From Avoscillospira sp045579045 (GTDB lineage: Bacteria; Bacillota; Clostridia; Oscillospirales; Oscillospiraceae), in contig JAZNLL010000015.1 of assembly GCA_045579045.1 (NCBI GenBank), positions 1 through 24,218 on the forward strand: a stretch of 24,218 nt of DNA. The letters run 5' to 3'. Of the stretch, positions 20,991 to 24,218 are shown in pieces. Below the pieces are notes generated by a model, which saw nothing but the letters and a program-made list of their open reading frames with translations, had not been told where the DNA came from and did no database searches. A program made the position numbers and the translations under genes. Position 1 is the first letter of the stretch. The number at the start of each line of letters is the position of its first letter.

Positions 20991-23549
20991 TCACTTTTTC
21001 TTTTTGCTGTAGGGGGTGTCGTCCAACGGCAGGGTGTTGGGGCGGATGCCGTCAAATTGATAATAGGCATCTGCCACTGCCGGGGCTGTGGGTATGGAGG
21101 TGATCTCACCGATGCCGATGGCACCGTAGGCTACATCCAGACCTTCCTTTTCCACCACGATGGCTTCAATTTCGGGAATCTGGTTGGCACGGAACAGACC
21201 CAAAGTGCCGTATTTGGCGGTGGGTTTGCAGTCCACCAGAGGATAACTTTCCGTCAGCGCAAAGCCCAAGGACATGACCACACCGCCTTCGATCTGCCCT
21301 TCACAGGACAGGGGATTGACGGCCTTGCCCACATCATGGGCGGCGATCATCTTTTTCAGCTTGCCTTCGTCGTCCAGAATACAGACCTGAGTGGCGTAGC
21401 CGTAGGCCACATGGGAGACGGGGTTGGGCACATCGGCGCCCAGAGGATCGGTCTTTGCCAGATATTCGCCCTTGAATTCCTGTCCGTCCAGATCGGCGAG
21501 GGTCTTGCCTGCATCCAGACGCTGCTTCAGCTGCTCGCAGGCTCTGCGGCAGGCCTCGCCGGTGACGAGAGTCTGACGGGAACCGGAGGTGGTACCGGAA
21601 TCCGGGGCATTATAGGTGTTGGCACGGACATATTCCACCTGCTCTCTGCCAAGACCGAGGGTGGTGCAGACGATCTGCACCAGAACGGTGCCCAAGCCCT
21701 GACCGATGCAGCTGGCACCGGCACGGATGGCCACTTTGCCGTTTTCCACAGTCAGACGGACACGGCCTGTATCCGGCAGGCCGACGCCCACACCGGCATT
21801 CTTCATGGCACAGGCGATACCGGCGAATTTTGCGTTCTCATACTGCTCTTTCACCGCCAGCAGGGTTTCTGCCAGACCGGCGGAATTGTCCACGATCTGT
21901 CCGTTGGGCAGCGCCTGACCGGGACGGATGGCATTGCGCCAGCGAATCTCCCAAGGGGAAATGCCAATCTTCTCTGCCATGCGGTTCAGAACACTTTCCA
22001 TGGCGAAACAGGTCTGGGTGACACCGAAGCCGCGGAAGGCACCGGCAGGGGGATTGTTGGTATAGTAGGCTTTGCCGTCGCAGGCAAAGTTGTCGTATTG
22101 ATAAGGACCTGCCGCATGGGTGCAGGCACGTTCCAGAACGGGACCGCCCAAGGATGCATAGGCACCGGTATCGGCAATGACCTGCACTTTGACACCTAAG
22201 ATTTTGCCGTTTTCATCGCAGCCAACGGAAATCTCCATGTCCATGGGGTGACGCTTGGGATGGATGAGGATGCTTTCGGCTCTGGTCAGTTTGACCTTGA
22301 CCGGTCTGCCGGTGAGATAGGCAACCAAAGCTGCCTGATGCTGCACGGTTACATCTTCCTTGCCGCCGAAGCCGCCGCCGACCAGCATATTCTGCACCCA
22401 GACCTTTTCATTGGGCAGACCCAACATGGGGGCTGTCTCGTGCTGGGTGTCATAGGCACTCTGGTCCGTGGAGAGGACCATCACATGATCGTCTTCCATG
22501 TAAGCCACGGCACATTCCGGTTCCAGAAATGCGTGTTCTGTCCAGGGGGTAGAGAATTTTTCCGTAATCACATGGGGAGCAGAGGCAAGGGCTGTCTCGG
22601 GATCGCCCCGGCGGATCTGCTTATGGGCCAGAAGATTGCCTTCCTTATGTACCAGAGGGGCGTTTTCCGCCATGGCTTCATAGGGACTGCGGACAGGCTC
22701 CAGAACCTCATAATCCACCTGTACAAGTGCCTTGGCTTCTGCCAGAATTTCCGGGGTTTCCGCTGCCACGATGCAGATGGAATCACCTAAGTAATGGGTG
22801 ATTTCGCCCACGGCAATCATGGTATCCCAGTCTTTTTTCAGGTGACCGACTTTGTTCTTGCCGGGGATATCGGCGGCGGTGAATACACCCACCACACCGG
22901 GCAAGGCTTTGGCAGCCTCTGTGTGGATGGCCAGCACTCTGGCTCTGGGATGGGCAGAACGGACAGCGGAGGCATAGATCATGCCGTCCAGATACACATC
23001 ATCGGGATACTGTCCGTAGCCCAGGACCTTTTCCCGGACATCGATGCGGTGGACAGGCTGACCCAGACTCCAGTCCTCAGAATGGGCGGGAATTTCGCCT
23101 TTTTTCTTCAGTTCTGCTGCCAGAAGCATGGCCTTGATGATCTTCACATAGCCGGTGCAGCGGCAGATGTTGTTCTTGATGGCAAGGGCGCAGTCTGCCT
23201 CTGTGGGATCGGGATTCTGATCCAGCAGAGCCTTGGTGCACAGAACCATCCCCGGGATGCAGAAGCCGCACTGGACGGCACCTGCTGCACCGAAGGCATA
23301 GGTATAGAGTTCCTTTTCAAAATCACTGAGGCCTTCCACGGTGATGACCTGTTTGCCCTCCAGCTTGTCGGTCTGCTGCACGCAGGCGCGGACGGGCTTA
23401 CCGTCCAGCAGGATCGTACAAGTGCCGCAGGCACCTTCGCTGCAGCCGTCTTTGACGGAGGTCAGTCTTAAAGTGTCACGAAGATAACGCATGAGCTTCT
23501 GGTTGTGCTCCACGGTCACGGACTTGCCGTTGACAAAGAATGTAGACAT
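20991..23549 (-). CDS. fused xanthine dehydrogenase, probably selenium-dependent
   Basis: An 852-residue single-chain molybdenum hydroxylase. The N terminus holds two [2Fe-2S] clusters: Cys36, 41, 44, 56 (CSEGACGTC) and Cys94, 97, 129, 131 (CGFC, CRCTGY). The molybdopterin part from about 170 has GGGFGGKED, AFRGFG and the catalytic Glu815 in GIGEIT. There is no FAD domain. This fusion and length match the family called selenium-dependent xanthine dehydrogenase (TIGR03311) in clostridia, which oxidises purines and carries labile selenium instead of a coded selenocysteine. AAGGAGG is 8 nt before the ATG. No selenium or molybdenum cofactor genes and no FAD subunit lie in the window. Substrate could be another N-heterocycle. 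Confidence 0.9.
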   Translation of the reverse strand: MSTFFVNGKSVTVEHNQKLMRYLRDTLRLTSVKDGCSEGACGTCTILLDGKPVRACVQQTDKLEGKQVITVEGLSDFEKELYTYAFGAAGAVQCGFCIPGMVLCTKALLDQNPDPTEADCALAIKNNICRCTGYVKIIKAMLLAAELKKKGEIPAHSEDWSLGQPVHRIDVREKVLGYGQYPDDVYLDGMIYASAVRSAHPRARVLAIHTEAAKALPGVVGVFTAADIPGKNKVGHLKKDWDTMIAVGEITHYLGDSICIVAAETPEILAEAKALVQVDYEVLEPVRSPYEAMAENAPLVHKEGNLLAHKQIRRGDPETALASAPHVITEKFSTPWTEHAFLEPECAVAYMEDDHVMVLSTDQSAYDTQHETAPMLGLPNEKVWVQNMLVGGGFGGKEDVTVQHQAALVAYLTGRPVKVKLTRAESILIHPKRHPMDMEISVGCDENGKILGVKVQVIADTGAYASLGGPVLERACTHAAGPYQYDNFACDGKAYYTNNPPAGAFRGFGVTQTCFAMESVLNRMAEKIGISPWEIRWRNAIRPGQALPNGQIVDNSAGLAETLLAVKEQYENAKFAGIACAMKNAGVGVGLPDTGRVRLTVENGKVAIRAGASCIGQGLGTVLVQIVCTTLGLGREQVEYVRANTYNAPDSGTTSGSRQTLVTGEACRRACEQLKQRLDAGKTLADLDGQEFKGEYLAKTDPLGADVPNPVSHVAYGYATQVCILDDEGKLKKMIAAHDVGKAVNPLSCEGQIEGGVVMSLGFALTESYPLVDCKPTAKYGTLGLFRANQIPEIEAIVVEKEGLDVAYGAIGIGEITSIPTAPAVADAYYQFDGIRPNTLPLDDTPYSKKKK

Positions 23550-23569
23550 ACGAACGCCTCCTTTTCTCT

Positions 23570-23598
23570 ATTTTACCACTACGGCAAACCATGTGCAA
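23570..23598 (-). promoter_or_regulatory. promoter of the xanthine dehydrogenase gene
   Basis: On the minus strand TTGCAC (23593-23598), 17 bp, TAAAAT (23570-23575). Leader about 15 nt plus the ribosome binding site. Confidence 0.6.
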
Positions 23599-23750
23599 GG
23601 AGACTGTGCAGGACAATATGCAGAAATTTCAAAATAAAATTTAGTGAAGCTGACAAAAAGTTAGGAACAAAATGTGGAAAATGATTTGCCTTGTACCATT
23701 TTTCACAGATAGAAACAGGATAAATTGTCGGGATTCATCTAAAATGTGGC

Positions 23751-23779
23751 TTTACAGGGCTTGTCAAATCGTATATAAT
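23751..23779 (+). promoter_or_regulatory. gap promoter
   Basis: TTTACA (23751-23756), 17 bp, perfect TATAAT (23774-23779), a strong vegetative promoter as expected for a glycolytic gene. The stretch 23599-23750 shows no gene or clear element. Confidence 0.82.
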
Positions 23780-23835
23780 GGGTATCATGAAAAAGTACGG
23801 TTTTGTTACTTTTATAATTTAAGGAGGAAATTCTC

Positions 23836-24218
23836 ATGTCTGTTAAAGTTGCTATTAACGGTTTTGGTCGTATCGGCCGTCTGGCTTTCCGTCAGATGTT
23901 CGGTGCTGAGGGCTTCGATGTCGTCGCTATCAACGACCTGACCTCTCCCGCCATGCTGGCTCACCTGCTGAAGTATGACTCCACTCAGGGCGCATACGCA
24001 GCTCCCTTCGGCACCCACACTGTCGAAGCCGGCGAAGACAACATCGTTGTCGACGGCAAGAAGATCACCATCTATGCTAAGGCCAACGCTGCCGAGCTGC
24101 CCTGGGGCGAGCTGGGTGTTGACGTCGTCCTGGAGTGCACCGGTTTCTACACCTCCAAGGCTAAGGCTCAGGCTCACATCGACGCCGGCGCCAAGAAGGT
24201 CGTCATCTCCGCTCCCGC
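23836..24218 (+). CDS. gap: glyceraldehyde-3-phosphate dehydrogenase, 5' part
   Basis: The first 127 codons are present and the gene runs off the right edge. VKVAINGFGRIGRLAFRQ at 3-20 is the NAD-binding signature, followed by NDLTSPAMLAHLLKYDSTQG (34-53) and LECTGFYTSKAKAQAHIDAG, all typical of type I GAPDH. The catalytic Cys lies beyond the window. It oxidises glyceraldehyde-3-phosphate to 1,3-bisphosphoglycerate in glycolysis. AAGGAGG is 9 nt before ATG 23836. Codon use is strikingly biased to C-ending and favoured codons (GGT, GTC, AAG), as in highly expressed genes. Confidence 0.97.
   Translation, partial: MSVKVAINGFGRIGRLAFRQMFGAEGFDVVAINDLTSPAMLAHLLKYDSTQGAYAAPFGTHTVEAGEDNIVVDGKKITIYAKANAAELPWGELGVDVVLECTGFYTSKAKAQAHIDAGAKKVVISAP

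Noticed and set aside
18979..20994. 671-codon open frame on the minus strand opposite pepF
   Set aside because: Antisense of a well-defined M3 peptidase. It also runs through the terminator between the two convergent genes, and no domain is visible.

Overview
The window looks like the chromosome of an anaerobic, spore-forming Clostridia member, most likely from the Oscillospiraceae/Ruminococcaceae group. The reasons are strong AAGGAGG-type ribosome binding sites, Firmicutes-style promoters, a spoVT gene, GH4 and GH2 glycosidases, a fused xanthine dehydrogenase resembling the selenium-dependent family, and a palindromic interspersed repeat of a kind common in gut Oscillospiraceae. The placement is inferred from gene content, not from a search.

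Layout, left to right. (1) 1-264: the end of an rRNA operon (5S rRNA and terminator), then a 36-bp palindromic repeat. (2) 265-3009, minus strand: a membrane-tethered XRE regulator, a membrane-anchored protein with two SmpA-like repeats, and an AraC regulator. The AraC gene is divergent from melA (GH4 alpha-galactosidase); the intergenic region holds tandem operator half-sites 21 bp apart. (3) 4484-5160: a ferritin-like helical-bundle protein and a very short DUF3006-like protein. (4) 5247-8375: a DUF4358-like lipoprotein, an MBOAT O-acyltransferase and a DHHW/AlgJ-like protein, probably a cell-envelope acylation operon. (5) 8408-9734: spoVT with a candidate sigma-G promoter. About 50 bp covering that promoter occurs a second time 713 bp away, and an AT-rich orphan gene lies between the copies. 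(6) 9735-13887: a large glycosidase-like protein of unknown specificity, divergent from a PHP phosphoesterase, SDR oxidoreductase and YgjV-like membrane protein operon. (7) 13898-16802: a small cysteine-rich protein, divergent from a D-2-hydroxyacid dehydrogenase/glycerate kinase pair that probably feeds glycerate into glycolysis, then a HPr-like protein lacking the phosphorylatable histidine. (8) 16852-23549: a GH2 glycosidase, oligoendopeptidase F with an XRE regulator, and the xanthine dehydrogenase. (9) 23836 to the end: the start of gap (GAPDH).

The window is gene dense, and many genes have a readable promoter and a hairpin terminator, several of them shared between convergent genes. The main theme is carbohydrate and central carbon metabolism plus envelope modification. 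The least explained parts are the duplicated spoVT promoter with its inserted gene, the His-less HPr-like protein, the 679-residue glycosidase-like protein and the XRE membrane regulator with nested inverted repeats over its own ribosome binding site. All functions are read from recognisable motifs; no database search was possible.
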